NCBI GenBank assembly: GCA_029959085.1
Contig: JARWIR010000039.1
Coordinates: forward strand, 6,386,001-6,450,000
Source of the DNA: Nemophila menziesii
Lineage: Eukaryota; Streptophyta; Magnoliopsida; Boraginales; Hydrophyllaceae
Direction: 5' to 3'
Length of the DNA: 64,000 bases
Made by a program: the position numbers and the translations under genes. Shown in pieces: positions 35,300-48,040 of this stretch (within the stretch, counting starts at the first letter, position 1; every line of letters begins with the position of its first letter). A model generated the notes under the pieces. It saw only the letters and a list, made by a program, of their open reading frames with translations. It had not been told where the DNA came from and made no database searches.

Positions 35300-37870
35300 C
35301 TTGTCTGAAGACACTACAAAAATATAAATTCTACATAAATATACAATGAAACTTACATTTGAGTCAAGAACTGAAGGAGACACTTTAGTAGAGGCATGAA
35401 TATCAACAAAATTAAAGTTATTATACCTATTGAATATGGAAGCAACAAAAATAATAGACAACATAAATTTAATAAAGTTCTTAGGTTATCAAATACAAAT
35501 GGCGATTTAAAACCTAAAGAAGACGTCCCTAATTTATGATCGATTTAAGCTTTTAATGCCTTCCAAAATGACTAAGGAGGTAAAGTTGTTAAATATGATA
35601 CTCTACATCGATATTCTCAAGGAGTGCACGGAAAAAGATCTGAGTGAAGTAGTTATTAAGTGATTATACTAATGGACATCTAGTGCATGAAGGCGCTATG
35701 TAAAAATTGATCAATTATAATGAACGATTTTGTTATTTTTATACTTTTATGATTTGATAAATTTACACACAACTCACACATTAATTTTAATAACTCCACA
35801 CTATTATACGTAATTCGCAAAAGTATAAATTTATAATTTATATCAATATTTAGTCAGATAATTTAAAGTATAAATTAATTATAGATTGAATGAGTAAAAA
35901 TTTATACTTTTGCTAAAAAATTATATAATACTGGGTTAGTTTGATTTGTACTTAATAGTCTCTAAGCTATGTTAACCGTCCCGTTCCACTATGAGCTATG
36001 TTAACCATTCCATTCCACTATTGTGTTGTGTTAGTAAGTATAATTGTAAGTTATTTTACATAAGAGCAGTATATAATAAACACTACACGATGATTTTCTA
36101 TTTAATTAGGTAGGAAAAATCACACCCATTACATAAAAGTATGCAAAAGAACATTAAAGATCAGTACAGTAATGACCATTACATTAATGTTGAGACCAAC
36201 AATATATTTCAAATAATTAGTTTATTATATAAGAGTAAAAAAATTAAATAAAAAGAGAATGACATCAAATTATTATGATTGTAATTTTTTACAATTATTA
36301 CCACTTTAATATAGAAAAAAATCTACTGTTCTAACAATTAAATATAAATAGAGCAAACTAACAAATGAAAAGAAAATAACCAACAAATTTTTTTACTAAC
36401 ATATTTAACTGGTATGTCATGTTAAGTAGAAAAAAACAGAACAACCATTACCATTGACATATACAACCTAATTTTTTTAGATGGCAAATAGACCCATGTG
36501 TTATGCATACAAATGGAAAACTGTACTATTGGTCCTTGGCTTAGGCAAAATAGACAAATACACCCAACAATTTATACCAAAGTGTAAATTACACTATCTG
36601 TCAGTGTGTTGCTAATAAATATTGATCCTGAAAATTTTAAAAAAAGTATTAAATAATACAATTACGTTTATCTGAATGTATATAAAATTACATGTCAAGG
36701 TTACTAAAGAAAAATAATGATTCACCTATTGCCACTTTTCTGTAAAATTTACTTATATGTCAAATATAAATAACAAAGATTCACTCACAAAACCTGCAAA
36801 TTCAACAATAGTTTCATGATCCATAATCCAGATATATGAGTTTGTTCACTATTTTAATAAAAAACGATCTTTATCGATTAAACATACCTGATGTAAAAAT
36901 GACTTGCGTTTGAATGCTTGAGAGAGCTTGCTTTAATGGCTCTGATTTGCTATGATAATTTTGTACTTAACACGTGTTTCCATATTTATTTAAAAAATCT
37001 CTAAAAATATAAACAATCTATTTCAATGCACCAAGTCAGTCAATAATGCTTGCACAAAGGACAAATGTTGTAATTACTGTAATTACTGTTCTAAACCAAT
37101 TAAGCATTAATTTAAATTCACCAATTTATCCATGCATTTAAAGTTCATATTAAAGTTTATAATATTATGTAAAATATACAAACATATATATAAATAGTAC
37201 GTGCATTATGATTTCACTTTAAAGATTGAGATGAAAACAAATACATAGTTAATGAAACCCTATAATGTAAATTAATGAAACCCCATAAAATAAATTAATG
37301 AAATGAATGCTTTTTCGGTTGGATTCTAAAAGAAGAAAATAACCAAAAAAAAACAAGATTTTTATCAAAAAAGTTCAATATAGATAAAGATCACGGGAAA
37401 AAAGTAAAATTAACTGTAATTTCTATGAAGGATTTTAGGTAAATACTTCAAAAGATGTTATTGTTGATAAGAAGTGGGAGGAGAAGAGTTATTAGAAAAA
37501 AAAAGGAAAAGATTGAAGAGTTAGAAAAGATGTTAAAAATAAGACTTACTTGAAAATGGCTGGTGAACTATACTAACTAATCATATAAATTCAATTCAAT
37601 TAAAAAATAAAGAATTGAACAAAATGTAATTAACCAGTTTTACTTGAATATTGATGATGATCTACTGGAACAATGACAACTTAAAAGAATTTATAGGATT
37701 AATTGCTGATTTTAGTGTTTTCGATGTGATAGCTATTTTGATTGATCAGCAAAAGTACCTTCTGCTGCTGGTGTGGTTGACTCAGCAATATCACCCAATG
37801 AAACATGTGGCAATAACCCAACCATGTCATAGAATGTCTGGTTGTCTCAAAATTTGGTTCTAATATCATC
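35300..37870. other. H2 3' half: AT-rich, small duplications, few coding signs
   Basis: Mostly AT-rich intron-like DNA. A 33-bp tandem duplication (AGCTATGTTAACC...CCACTAT) lies at 35946-36020. On the minus strand a short open block (MVGLLPHVSLGDIAESTTPA) lies around 37750-37830; the 70-codon plus frame 37651-37863 overlaps it. I identify no gene. Confidence 0.4.
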
Positions 37871-37877
37871 TAGTGAC

Positions 37878-37961
37878 CTAAGGCTTCACCAATTTTTCAA
37901 TGTGTTCAATCCCTGGACTCCCGATTTTCACAATTTCCCTTCCTTCTTTGGCATTGTACAT
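37878..37961 (-). pseudogene. Exon-like block, unidentified
   Basis: The minus-strand frame reads MYNAKEGREIVKIGSPGIEH and continues to KLVKP then a stop (27 codons). Its balanced, charged composition looks protein-coding. Alternative frames across the same stretch carry stops. The family is unknown. It probably belongs to the same captured gene as the other H2 blocks. Confidence 0.35.
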
Positions 37962-38019
37962 TTTAAGAAATTAATTGCGAGGCTTGTTTCTGGTTCCTGA
38001 TTAACAAACATCTTCCTTA

Positions 38020-38103
38020 ATATGGAGTACAACACAATTAACATAAAATATGACCTTTCCGTAATAAGTAGTACAACACAATTAACATAAAATATGACCT
38101 TTT
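38020..38103 (+). repeat. Tandem duplication of about 45 bp in H2
   Basis: AGTACAACACAATTAACATA followed by AAATATGACCTTT occurs twice in succession. A similar small duplication (AGTGTAAGACTAAAT) lies around 38727-38800. Confidence 0.7.
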
Positions 38104-38250
38104 TGGAAATTGACTCTCATGTGTTGTGAATTAACTTTATAGTGCATCAATTTTTTACCTTAATTTGGGTTCCTCGATGGTGTAGAATGGTCCTTAAGCA
38201 ACAACGATTTTCTTATGCATGAGAGCGGCTTGGTGGAAAGGTTAATTGCG

Positions 38251-38368
38251 TCATGGGTCCCTGTTCCAAAAAGGAGCATATATTGTGTTATGCAGTAATG
38301 CTGCAAATATACCTCCCTGTGAGGGTATATCTGCTACTTGATGAAGAATCGCAACTGCAACATGCTTT
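38251..38368 (-). pseudogene. Exon-like block, unidentified
   Basis: The minus-strand frame KHVAVAILHQVADIPSQGGI continues FAALLHNTIYAPFWNRDP to a TGA: about 38 codons of plausible protein sequence in AT-rich surroundings. I do not recognise the family. Confidence 0.35.
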
Positions 38369-38901
38369 AATAGAAAAAATACATACCTGGTTTTCCAATG
38401 AGATAATTAGTCAATTTAGAGAAAATTAAGTGTAAAAGCTTTCTTCTCAGCCTACCTGGGTACATCATTAATATCAAAAGGCTCTTCCAAAGGTTCCTAT
38501 ATATTATATAACATGATATTCAGAAACAACACATAATAAGCAACATGTAATATTAAACAAAGCAATAGAAACTCATGGAGTGTGAATCATGACTACTCAC
38601 ATAATTCCTGAGACTTGTTTGTAGATTGGTCAATAGAACATCAAGTGAACAATAACTTAATTACATATTTCTCACTCCATTAGTTGAGCCAAATGATGTT
38701 TATTGCAAACCAATTAAAAAACTAAAGTGTAAGACTAAATGCAGTGTGCCAAATGGATATTAAGTGCAAAATAATTAAAAAATGCAGTGTAAGACTAAAT
38801 TGATAACTTACATTCTCCAAAGAGATTTTTACAACTTGGTATCCCAATATAAAAATTGCGTAAACTTCCTAATTTGATAGAGAGGACGTAAGTTGACAAT
38901 A

Positions 38902-39240
38902 TCAAGCTCCAATTCGTAATCTACAATAGAAGATCGGTGGCTCTGAGAGGACGTAATTTGATAAAGAAGTAATGATTAAGCAACGAAATATTACCGTAAA
39001 TGGTTTCCAGACAAATAAATGGTGGCAATTCTCGAGCGTAAACTTCACAAAGTCAAGTTCATAATTACATGATCCTTTTTTGCAGCTGATCGAAACTGAG
39101 ACATCATAAGAAAAAGAGTTAGCTGTTGATAGATGATAACTCTTTGTTATGAAGCATAAGAGACCAACCGTGCAAATTTTGTATAATATAGGGACCAATA
39201 GAGCAAGAAGCTCAAAAACAACATCTTCACTAACCTGATC
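38902..39240 (-). pseudogene. Exon-like block, unidentified
   Basis: The minus-strand frame begins near 39240 (DQVSEDVVFELLALLVPILY) and stays open through CKKGSCNYELDFVKFTLENC to about 38990. There ATTTACG/GTAATA offers a splice donor, after which the frame runs on in intron-like sequence to 38902. It may be one exon of the captured gene. No domain recognised. Confidence 0.35.
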
Positions 39241-39660
39241 AAGTATTTGTCAAGCAAGTAAAAGCATTCGCCACCAAGTACTTCAATATTCATATTCTTT
39301 TACAACTGTACATGAACCAAAAACATAAAAATTATTATTTTCTGAGTATTCCATTATATTAGAAAATTTCAGTTCCAAATTTAATAAATAGTTACTAATT
39401 CAAAATCAAAATTAAACCTTTTCTGAATCCCTATCAAAACATGGCAGTTCCATTGTAATCATTGAGTTCATATTTTATTTCTCCAAGTAATCAAAAAGTA
39501 TCAAGATCATTTGGTTTCTTCTGTTATAGCACAATTAAACTGAAATCTTCTAGAAGCTCCTAATTCTACTTCAGTTACAGCTGCTCCCTGAATCCACCTA
39601 ATGTAAAAGTTTAATTGTTAGCTTAGATGATCATTTAAATAATATCAAAACTAATATATT

Positions 39661-39792
39661 CCAACTCTTTATGAAGTTTATTCTTCTCTTCCAATAGTGT
39701 ATGTCCACTATCTTTTCCTCCTCCAAACCTTCGAACTCAGATCTAAGTGACTCAACCTCATTCTCCAATTTCACGGCCTCTTCTTTAGTTAT
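39661..39792 (-). pseudogene. Captured coiled-coil exon with a 1-base deletion
   Basis: The minus strand encodes KEEAVKLENEVESLRSEFEG then LEEEK, a clear heptad-like Glu/Leu/Lys pattern. In the next frame it continues DSGHTLLEEKNKLHKELE. One base missing in the run GGAAAAGAT explains the frame change. The segment is part of a coiled coil from an unidentified plant protein. This is the best evidence that H2 contains gene-derived DNA. Confidence 0.55.
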
Positions 39793-39984
39793 ATTACATA
39801 ATGGTTTTATGATGAGTAGGAGATAGTGAGTTGAATTGAGGTTCTATAGCAGCAATTAACAGGGGTAGCAGAGTAGAATACAGGTGGCCATGATTTAACA
39901 GTCTTCAAAGATCCTTGAGAAACTTGGATTTGTTTCCAAAGCTACTAAAACTACCTTTATATCATATCACCCTTTTCGAAAAGT

Positions 39985-40115
39985 CTTATGATATCATGTT
40001 ATTACCACGTGAATATGATAATAATGTAATCAAACACATAGCTTGAGTGTTTATATCACGGATATGACGTTTAATAGCAACCCCCACTACGTTTACTGTA
40101 CCAGACTCACTTACC
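39985..40115 (-). pseudogene. Captured gene segment with an intact 5' splice site
   Basis: On the minus strand GTGCAG/GTAAGT is a consensus donor at 40115/40114. Just past it lies a 40-codon open stretch (ESGTVNVVGVAIKRHIRDIN), which would be intronic if the donor is used. Another exon-like block at about 40335-40400 (SASRTPNQDILLGHSIRQF) ends at CAACAG/GTGAAC. Both support capture of intron-bearing genomic DNA. Gene identity unknown. Confidence 0.35.
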
Positions 40116-40619
40116 TGCACCATATTTATATCTAATTAATTTCACACCCCAAAAACACGTTTAAGTTAAGTTTAACTCACAATTATTGGATCTTATATAT
40201 CAAAAAATCATGTATTACTAACTAACATGTCACCATATTCTCTAATGCACCAAACACTAACTCGAACCAGAGTATCCTAAATCACCACAAATGAATTCTC
40301 ATTAATATTAATTCATTGATATGATATGTGCATGTTCACCTGTTGTTTGAATTGTCGGATTGAATGACCTAACAATATATCCTGATTAGGTGTTCTTGAA
40401 GCACTAAAAATTGCAAACTCTAATTTTTTTAATAAACAAAAAATTAAATTCAAATGTCACAAAACAGACATTATATATAATTCTCTTTAACAGATTTCAA
40501 ATCAAGACAATTCAAATCAGTAGTTTGATCATTACAAATGCACAAAAGCACCAAACATTTTCACAAACTTCTGGAATGCAAAGCAATACCATACAAAACC
40601 TTAGAAAAAATAAAATTAC

Positions 40620-41260
40620 CAGAAATGTAGGAGCAATGCCATGGAGTGGAAGAGCTGCGGCTAGAGGACTGGAATGTAAATTTGGTCACCGATTTCATAT
40701 ACCGAGTGGAATTCCGAGTTTGGAGATGAATTAGGTAAAGAGATAGAAATTAGAAAAATTACCAAACAACGAATGTTTGTGGTCAGAAAATAGACGGAGA
40801 AATCGATGAACAATGACTTATTTAAGTATTTCCTTTTGAGTTTCCCTTTGAGTTTCCTATTGAGTTTCCTTTTTGGTGTGGTTGAATCGGCAATGAGAGG
40901 TTTATGTCGCATCCAGATGAGATTATTGTTGTTGGTGGGTTGCAACACCGAGATGAGATGGAGTTGCATCGTGGACCGTGCAACAGCGGGAGGAGATGGA
41001 GTTGCATCATGGATCCCATGGATAACGACTCTTGAATTTGGGTCTGGTTGTTGGGAGTTGAACCGGCTGCAGTATTGGTGATGACGTAGTAGTGGCTTGA
41101 TGAAGACCGTGATCGAGATATCGACGGGGGAGGAAGTGTGAATGGTAGAACGGCGGTGAGTGTTGGTGAAGTTAGGTAGTGTAGGGTAGGGTGAGGACGG
41201 TGAAGTTGGAATATTAGTGAAATGGGTTATGGAAGATTTTTTTTATTATTTTGCTTGGAT
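40620..41260 (-). other. H2 5' region: GC-richer, possible captured leader/first exon
   Basis: This is the least AT-rich stretch in the window. On the minus strand it is CT/CA-rich like a plant 5' leader, with a 38-bp tandem duplication (GATGCAACTCCATCTC) at about 40943-41010, three to four copies of TTGAGTTTCC at about 40835-40870, and an exon-like block ending at TTTCTG/GTAATT (about 40620). Several overlapping short frames exist on both strands (40411-40734, 40661-40969, 40806-41081), none convincing. It may be the promoter and first exon of the captured gene. Confidence 0.35.
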
Positions 41261-43007
41261 ATTAATGATAAGTGGGGCCAGAATCTATCATGGCCACCAC
41301 TTATATTTTGCCAGAATCGATCATGGCCACCACTTAAGTGGGTAAATCAGGACCGTAGGAAAAATTTCGAAATATAATATAGATATATATTAATATTTAA
41401 TTTATTTATTATATAAAAATATAAATATATTTATCAAACCTATCTATGTAAAATAAATAGATTTATTTATATAAATTTATTTAAATGTGTATGAAATCTT
41501 TTTTTGTTTTATTTTGGTTGCTATATTATCTATCTCTATTAAAAATATATTTTTGTAGTTATGATTTTTTAAATGGTACTGAATAAAAAAATTCTAAATA
41601 GAACGTAAGAAACAATTAACGAAACAATCCACAAACACATGTACTGAATTGCAATTTAAGTTTTACGGAAAGTACATGTAACTTTACATATTTTATAATA
41701 TTGTAAACCAACATGTGTATCATATTTAAATCAAGTTTCATTAAAAGTTATTAAATAAGACTGTAAATGTTTGTTTCATATTTTCCGTAACTATTATGGT
41801 GTATAAATTGAAATACTATAAAAAATTTATTGATTGTTAAAACTCTATAGGATTTGTAGACCCATTGGTGTGTTTTATTTTTTAATCTTGTACAAAATTT
41901 TACTAATTTTACAAGAACATGTATAGGCTTTGTAAAATTATATTAATACTTAAAGGAATCGGTCATACTCATGTTTCTCATATTTTATAAGGATGAAATT
42001 ATAGGCTAAAAAATTGAAAACACTATTATACACATCATTACGTCTATTGAAAATAAAATAAAATAAACGATTCCTAACATACTAACTTGTTATGCCTGAA
42101 CTAATTAGTTGTTGATATATTTATATCATATTCACGAATTCTTACAAGCTTATAACACTGATAAATAAAGATTATTATGTGATTATTTGTGACAATTAAT
42201 TTAGTTAGTTTTAAATAAGGTTAATTACACCATGTATATGAAAATAACACAAAATATATGTACTTGTATAGGTCTAAAAATACATCTGAGTTCAAAATCG
42301 ACATGACAATATTGTTTATGATCACCTTCCTAGTAAAATTTACTTTCACTCTAGATCGCATTTAACGTGCTAATGTGATGTATTAATTTCTGTAATATAT
42401 TAATAAAACACAAATTTATGTGTCTCATTAAATGTAGACACATTTTGCATCATTAAATGTTACAAAATCAAATATTTTTCACATTTTGGGAACAATCAAT
42501 TAAAATAAAAGGACAAGAAAATATGTTGTAAATACAAGTTAAACACACGATAAGTTGTGTTTCATTGATATGACACAAAAAACGAGACAAATGATACATC
42601 TTGTTATAATTATACATTAAATTTGCAACCGATGAATTTTTTTTCTTTGGTTGTCTTTCTTTAATTTTGTTTCAAATATGTAATCGATGGTTTTTCTTTA
42701 TTTTGTTTCACATAACTCATGTATGCCATACGTTGTGTTTTTTACTTTTGGTTAGAGTATTTATATAATAAAGTAGGATGCACTTAATTGTTCCTTTTAA
42801 ATTTTCATATATTTGTATAAGTTATGGTACAACAAAACAAAATATACTAGTTAAACGATTTAATACTAGTATACAAAATATATTATAAATCTAATGATTT
42901 GATTTGTAATATTTAAATTTTTTGTTTATATAACATCATTTTTTTAATAATTATTTCTAATATATTTATGTATATATCTAAGATTTTAACATATCTACAT
43001 TGATCTA

Positions 43008-43011
<4 letters not shown>

Positions 43012-43048
<37 letters not shown>
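43012..43048. repeat. (AT)n microsatellite
   Basis: About 37 bases of uninterrupted AT dinucleotide, in a unit block where other copies have only a few repeats. Confidence 0.9.
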
Positions 43049-43053
<5 letters not shown>

Positions 43054-45096
43054 ATCTTGCAGAATTCTATATTTTATATAGATAACAATTTTTTTTTATT
43101 TACATATTTTGAAAATCTGTAAATATGTATCTTTTATACACAAACACAAACACACACATATATATATATATATAATTTCATTAATTTATTATATAAAAAT
43201 AGAAATGTATTTATCAAATATATATATATATATAATAATTAGAACTATTTATTTATGTTTTTTTATTGTGTATGAAATCTTTTTTTGTTTTTATGTTAGT
43301 TAATATATTATGTATCTCTCTCAAAGAAAAATATGTAGGTATGATTTATTAAATGGTAGTGAACACAAATTAGTCAAGATAGAAAGTAAGAAACAATCCA
43401 CAAACACATATATTAAATTACAATTTAATTTTTACGTAAAGTACATGTAACTTTACATATTTTATCATATTGCAAACAACCGTGTGTATCAGATTTGAAT
43501 CAACTTTCATTAGACTGTGACTAAATAAGAATGTAAATATTTGATTCATATTTGCAGTAACTATTGTGGTATATTCCTTTGAAATTCAATAAGAATTTTA
43601 TGGATTTTAAAATCTCTATAGGATTTGTAGACTGACTGGTGTGTTTTAAATCTATAAAAATGATATTTTTAATCTTGTACAAAATATGACTAATTTTTCT
43701 ATATCCTGTATAGACTTTGTCAAATTATTTTAATACCTACACGAATCAGAAATAGTGATGTCTTATCAGGATGAAAATATGGGCTAATAATTAAAAACGT
43801 TGTTATACACATCTATACTTCTATTGAAAATAAAATAAAATAAACGATTCCTAAATACAAAGTTGTATTACATGCTAAGAGATTAGTTCTGCTACAAGCT
43901 TATAATTTAGAAAAATAAAGCTTATTTATGTGATTATTTGTGACAATAAATTTAGGTATTTTAGGCTGAGGTTAATTACACAATGTATATGAAAATAACA
44001 CAAAATATATGTACTTGTATCGGTCTAATAATACACCTGAGTTCAAAATCGACGAGACAATATTCTTTATGATCACCTTCTGTATAAAATTTATTTTTGG
44101 TCTAGATTCCATTTTACGTGTAACGTGATTTTTAAAATTATCTCATATGTTTATAAGCCACCAAGCTATATGTGTTGCATTAAGTGTAGACGCATTTATC
44201 ATCATTAAATGGTTCTCGAACGATTACGAGTAATATTTGTTTGTTATCATTGTCACGTGTCTAGAAGGAATATATCTCTTATGTATTACTAGTTTATATA
44301 TTTATTTATCTTGGAAGATCATTCTTTTTTCTCATCCAGACATCACTATTGTCTATCATTGCTGTTTGGACATTTCAAAATGTCTTCATCAACTTGATAA
44401 ACAGTGTTCTATGTGTTCTAATGGCATTTTTTGTCTCTACCCTGATATATTGAACACTTAATCGAACATCTAAATACCAAAATATTGGTGACTTGGACTT
44501 AGATATTCATGTTCAATCTTAATGATTTCTTTGCACATTTTAATTGTAGTTATGTTGCGTATAGGGTGTAGATTTTTGTGATATTCATTTTAGTTAAAAC
44601 CATTTCCATATGGTGTCAATCTTTTACACACTAAAATCAAGGGAATTAATATGCTTAGCATGCATACATGGGTTTCCAATCGTTCACTATTTTGTAGAAT
44701 CCCTTTTTGGAGCACTTACAATTCATTCTTTCTGAGACAATCACCGTTTATCATACATAACCATAATATCATTTACAATATTTTACAAACCTGGATTCAA
44801 AGTGTGTCCACCATACTGTAACCTTCTTCAACATCACATACTTTAAAAATTGTGGCCAACACTACATGTATACTTTATCCAACTATCTCCCTGTTAATTA
44901 TAATATAGAAATACATAATTAAACATAAAGAAGTAGGCATACAATTCTATTTTGGGGACAAGGGAATTGGAGGCATGAAATTTCTTTTGGTTTGATTGCA
45001 TTATATGACCATATATTATTCAAAATTTTGTGTGCATTTCCCTACATTATTAAAAAATTATACTATATGACTCTATATTAATTCGTACAATACTTC

Positions 45097-45240
45097 TATT
45101 TAATATGGGATACTCCAATACCAATAGTATTATGAGAAATACCTCATGTTTATGTCAAGCAAAAACTAATTATAGTAACTATCTAATTCAATATAATTAA
45201 TGATTATGATTTTAATATTGGTTCATGTAATATAGGATTA
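45097..45240. mobile_element. Snap-back MITE-like element, copy 3 (decayed)
   Basis: Left end TTAATATGGGATACTCCAAT, right end GTTCATGTAATATAGGATTA. The inverted match to the other copies is still visible but both palindromes are broken. Confidence 0.5.
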
Positions 45241-46449
45241 AAGTCTTACCCTTTTAATTTTGAGTATATTCTTTCCGAATATGCTACAAACTATAAAGAA
45301 ACGATGAGAACTATTGGGAAGGAGTTAGATGCTGGTTCGTACACCATTATATAGCCAATTAAGTCTAGTTTACGTGACCGTAGACATAGCGTTTCTGTGA
45401 GATGACACAAGCTATCTAGTTTCCACAAAAAAAACATTTGCAAAGGTTTTTACTAGGTTGAACCAAGGTTGATACTGGATAGAGAGCTATAAAATTTACA
45501 CGGTAAAACTGCTTTTGCACTCCCTATTATAAAAATAAAATATAAAATAAACTCAGACGAGAAGCAAGGAGTTGTCATTAACATCTTTATCATAATCAAA
45601 TTATTGTGTGACTTTAAATTTTTATTTATTAAATTTTATTCTTGAGTTATGATTATGCTTAACTTTATATTATTCATAAAATACTCTCGTCATTAGATCA
45701 TGAAAATTTCTTATTAACCCTAGAACTATGAATTGAGGATTTTTGTATGAATTTAGGGGTTATGCTTAATTTATATTTATTCATACGTATTTCGTATTAT
45801 CTTGTATAAAGTTTTTTTTCATTATAAAGTCCATGTAATTTATTATCCCTATTTTTATGAATTACACCCGTGAGGGGGATTAAAAGGTGTAACTATATAT
45901 AAGAAGTGTTTATTCCTAATAGAATAAAAATATTATACATAGATGTTTATAGGGTTAAATTCATCGGTGTCCATAAATATATATAATAATATACGTGAGA
46001 TGTTAGATGTCTTCTAGAGTTACAATTAATGTGAATAGTAAACATTGCTCTTATTTGAATTAAGCAAAGGCTTAGCTGGAATCTAGATTCCTAATTAATG
46101 TGAATAGTAAATATAATATTATTCTCATAAGCCTAACTTTTAGTTCTTTGGTGATTTGGATCATCCCGGGCTAGTTTCCTCCCTATGTTAGTCCCTATAT
46201 TTGTATTTTATTATTTTAAATTATTAATTATTGAAACCAAACCAAATATATATTATATTATTACACAAAATTCTATTTAACGTCATTAAATACACACTAT
46301 AAGTTTTACAATCTCCGTGGATATGATAAAAAATTTACTTTACTACATTCAATGATCCATAATAGTTTGTGGAGAGTTACTCTCTTGGGTACGTGAATCA
46401 CCTCACACCTAGAGGGATACAAATTTTTTTGGCATCTTTGTCATGGATT

Positions 46450-48040
46450 GTATTAAAGTTTAAATTAATGGTTAAAGTTAAGGTTAAGGTTAAAGTTTAA
46501 GGTTTATGTTTTAAGGTTTAAGGTTTAAGGTTCAAGGTTAAGGTTTAAAAAGTTAAGATGAATGCGAAGTTGAAGGTTAAGGTTAATGTTAAGGTGAATG
46601 TTTAAGGTTCAGGTTAAGTTTAAGTTTAAGGTTTAAGGTTTAAGGTGTAAGACTTAAAGTTTAAGGGTTATGGTTAAATTTAAGGTTAAGGTTAAAACGA
46701 AAGCATACATTAAGTTGTATAGCTTATGTTATACGTTTAAGGTTTACAGTTTAAGGTATAAGATTTAAGGTTAAGGTTAAGTTTAAGGTTAAGATTAAGT
46801 TTTGGGTAAAGGTTAAGGTAAAGAGAAAGAAAACACTATGTTGTATGGTTTAAGGTATAAGATTTAAGGTTAAAATCTTAAGTTTAACGTTAAGATTAAG
46901 GTTTAGGTTAAGGTTAAGGATAAGATTAAAGTTAAGGTAAATGTTATGGGAAAGGTTGAGATTAATGATAATTTTAAAGTCATGGCTAAGTTAAACATTA
47001 AGTTTAAGTTTAAGGTTAAGTTCAAGGTTAATGTTAGGTTAATGTTAAGAATAAGGTTAAGGATGTGTTTAAGTCTAATACTTAAGGGGTTGAGGTTAAG
47101 GTTAAGACTAAGGAGTAAAGGGTTATGGTTCAGCTTAAGATTAAAATTAAATTTAAGGTTAAGATTAAGGTTAAGGTTAAATATATTGTTCAATTTAATA
47201 TTTAGATTAACTTAAATTTAATGTTAATGATAAGGTTAGCATTGAGGTTATGGGTAGGGCTAAGGCTATGGCTAAGACTAGGGCGAGTTCTAGACATATA
47301 GATAAGGCTAAGCTTAAGGCTAAGACTAAGGCTAAGGCTAAAGTTAAGTATAAGGACAAAGGCTAGTGCTAAGGTTAAGGCTAGGGCTAGGGATATGGTT
47401 AATACTAATGATAAAGCTAAGGCTAAGGTTAAGGTTAATGTCATGGTTAAGGTTAAATTTAAGGTTGAGATTGAGGTTCAGGTTAAGGTTAGGGCAAAAT
47501 TTAATTTTTAGTTTTAAGGTAAAGGTTAAAGTTTAAATTTTGGGTTATGGTTAAGGTTAAGGTTAAGTCTATGGGTTAATTTTAAGGTAACAGTCAAGTC
47601 TTTGTTTAAGTTTACGGTTTAAGATTTGACCTTTAAGTTTCATGTTGTAGAGATTTAAGTTCTAAGGTAAAATATAAATGCGATGAATCTTCATTTGGTT
47701 AAGGTAAAATTTATGGTTTAAACCTTGAAGGATAAGTTTAGTGTTAGGGTTAATGATTAAAGGTTTATGGATAAAGTTTTATGGTTTAAGGTTTGAGGTC
47801 AAATATCAGCACAATAAGTTTTCATTTGATTCAGATTAGAATTGGGGTTTAAACCTTACGGGTAAGGATATAGTTAGGGTTAGGGTAAACGTTTAAACTA
47901 AGGTTAAGTTTAAGGTTATGATGAAAGTTAGGTTTCAAATTTAAAGTTCAATATTTGAGGTAAAGTGTATGGCTTGGTGATAAGTTTTAGTGTATGATTA
48001 AGGTTATGGTTTAAATGTAAGGTAAAGGTTAAGGTTAGCG
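46450..48040 (+). repeat. Degenerate TTAAGG array, copy 6
   Basis: Closest relative of the array at 4530, with the same islands in the same order and no SINE. Useful as the empty-site reference: GGTTAAAGTTAAGGTTAAGG near 46470 is uninterrupted. The island CTTCATTTGGTTAAGG lies at 47689 and the related CAGCACAATAAGTTTTCATT at 47807. Confidence 0.85.

Larger units (their letters stand above)
35288..41383 (-). mobile_element. Helitron H2 (about 6.1 kb, carries gene fragments)
   Basis: On the minus strand the 5' end is TCTATATTATATTTCGAAAT at 41383, preceded by A. The 3' end is GTGTCTTCAGACAAGGG, CTATAC, CTAG ending at 35288, followed by T. Both flanks belong to the unit's microsatellite block, so the insertion is A/T without target duplication. 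The first roughly 100 bases (AAGTGGTGGCCATGATCGAT, duplicated with a 33-bp period at 41277-41342) match the start of H3, so the two belong to one family. The base composition is less AT-rich than the surroundings and several exon-like blocks occur. No Rep/helicase was seen, so it is non-autonomous. Confidence 0.8.
41384..46449 (+). repeat. Two successive partial copies of the large unit
   Basis: 41384-42640 runs from the microsatellite block through ACATGTAACTTTACAT (41684) to TTGTTATAATTATACATTAA (42602). After a truncated mini-Helitron start (42760) a second copy begins at 43150 and runs through ACATGTAACTTTACAT (43443), CTTAATCGAACATCTAAATA (44457) and a decayed snap-back element (45097) to ACTCTCTTGGGTAC (46379), just before array 6. 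AT runs lie at 43012-43048 and 43157-43173. The 74-codon frame 44237-44461 is in a block shared with 23335 and is not conserved there. Confidence 0.75.

Noticed and set aside
40806..41081. 91-codon plus frame with a hydrophobic start
   Set aside because: The start consists of the TTGAGTTTCC tandem repeats. The opposite strand is equally open and shows better splice-like edges.
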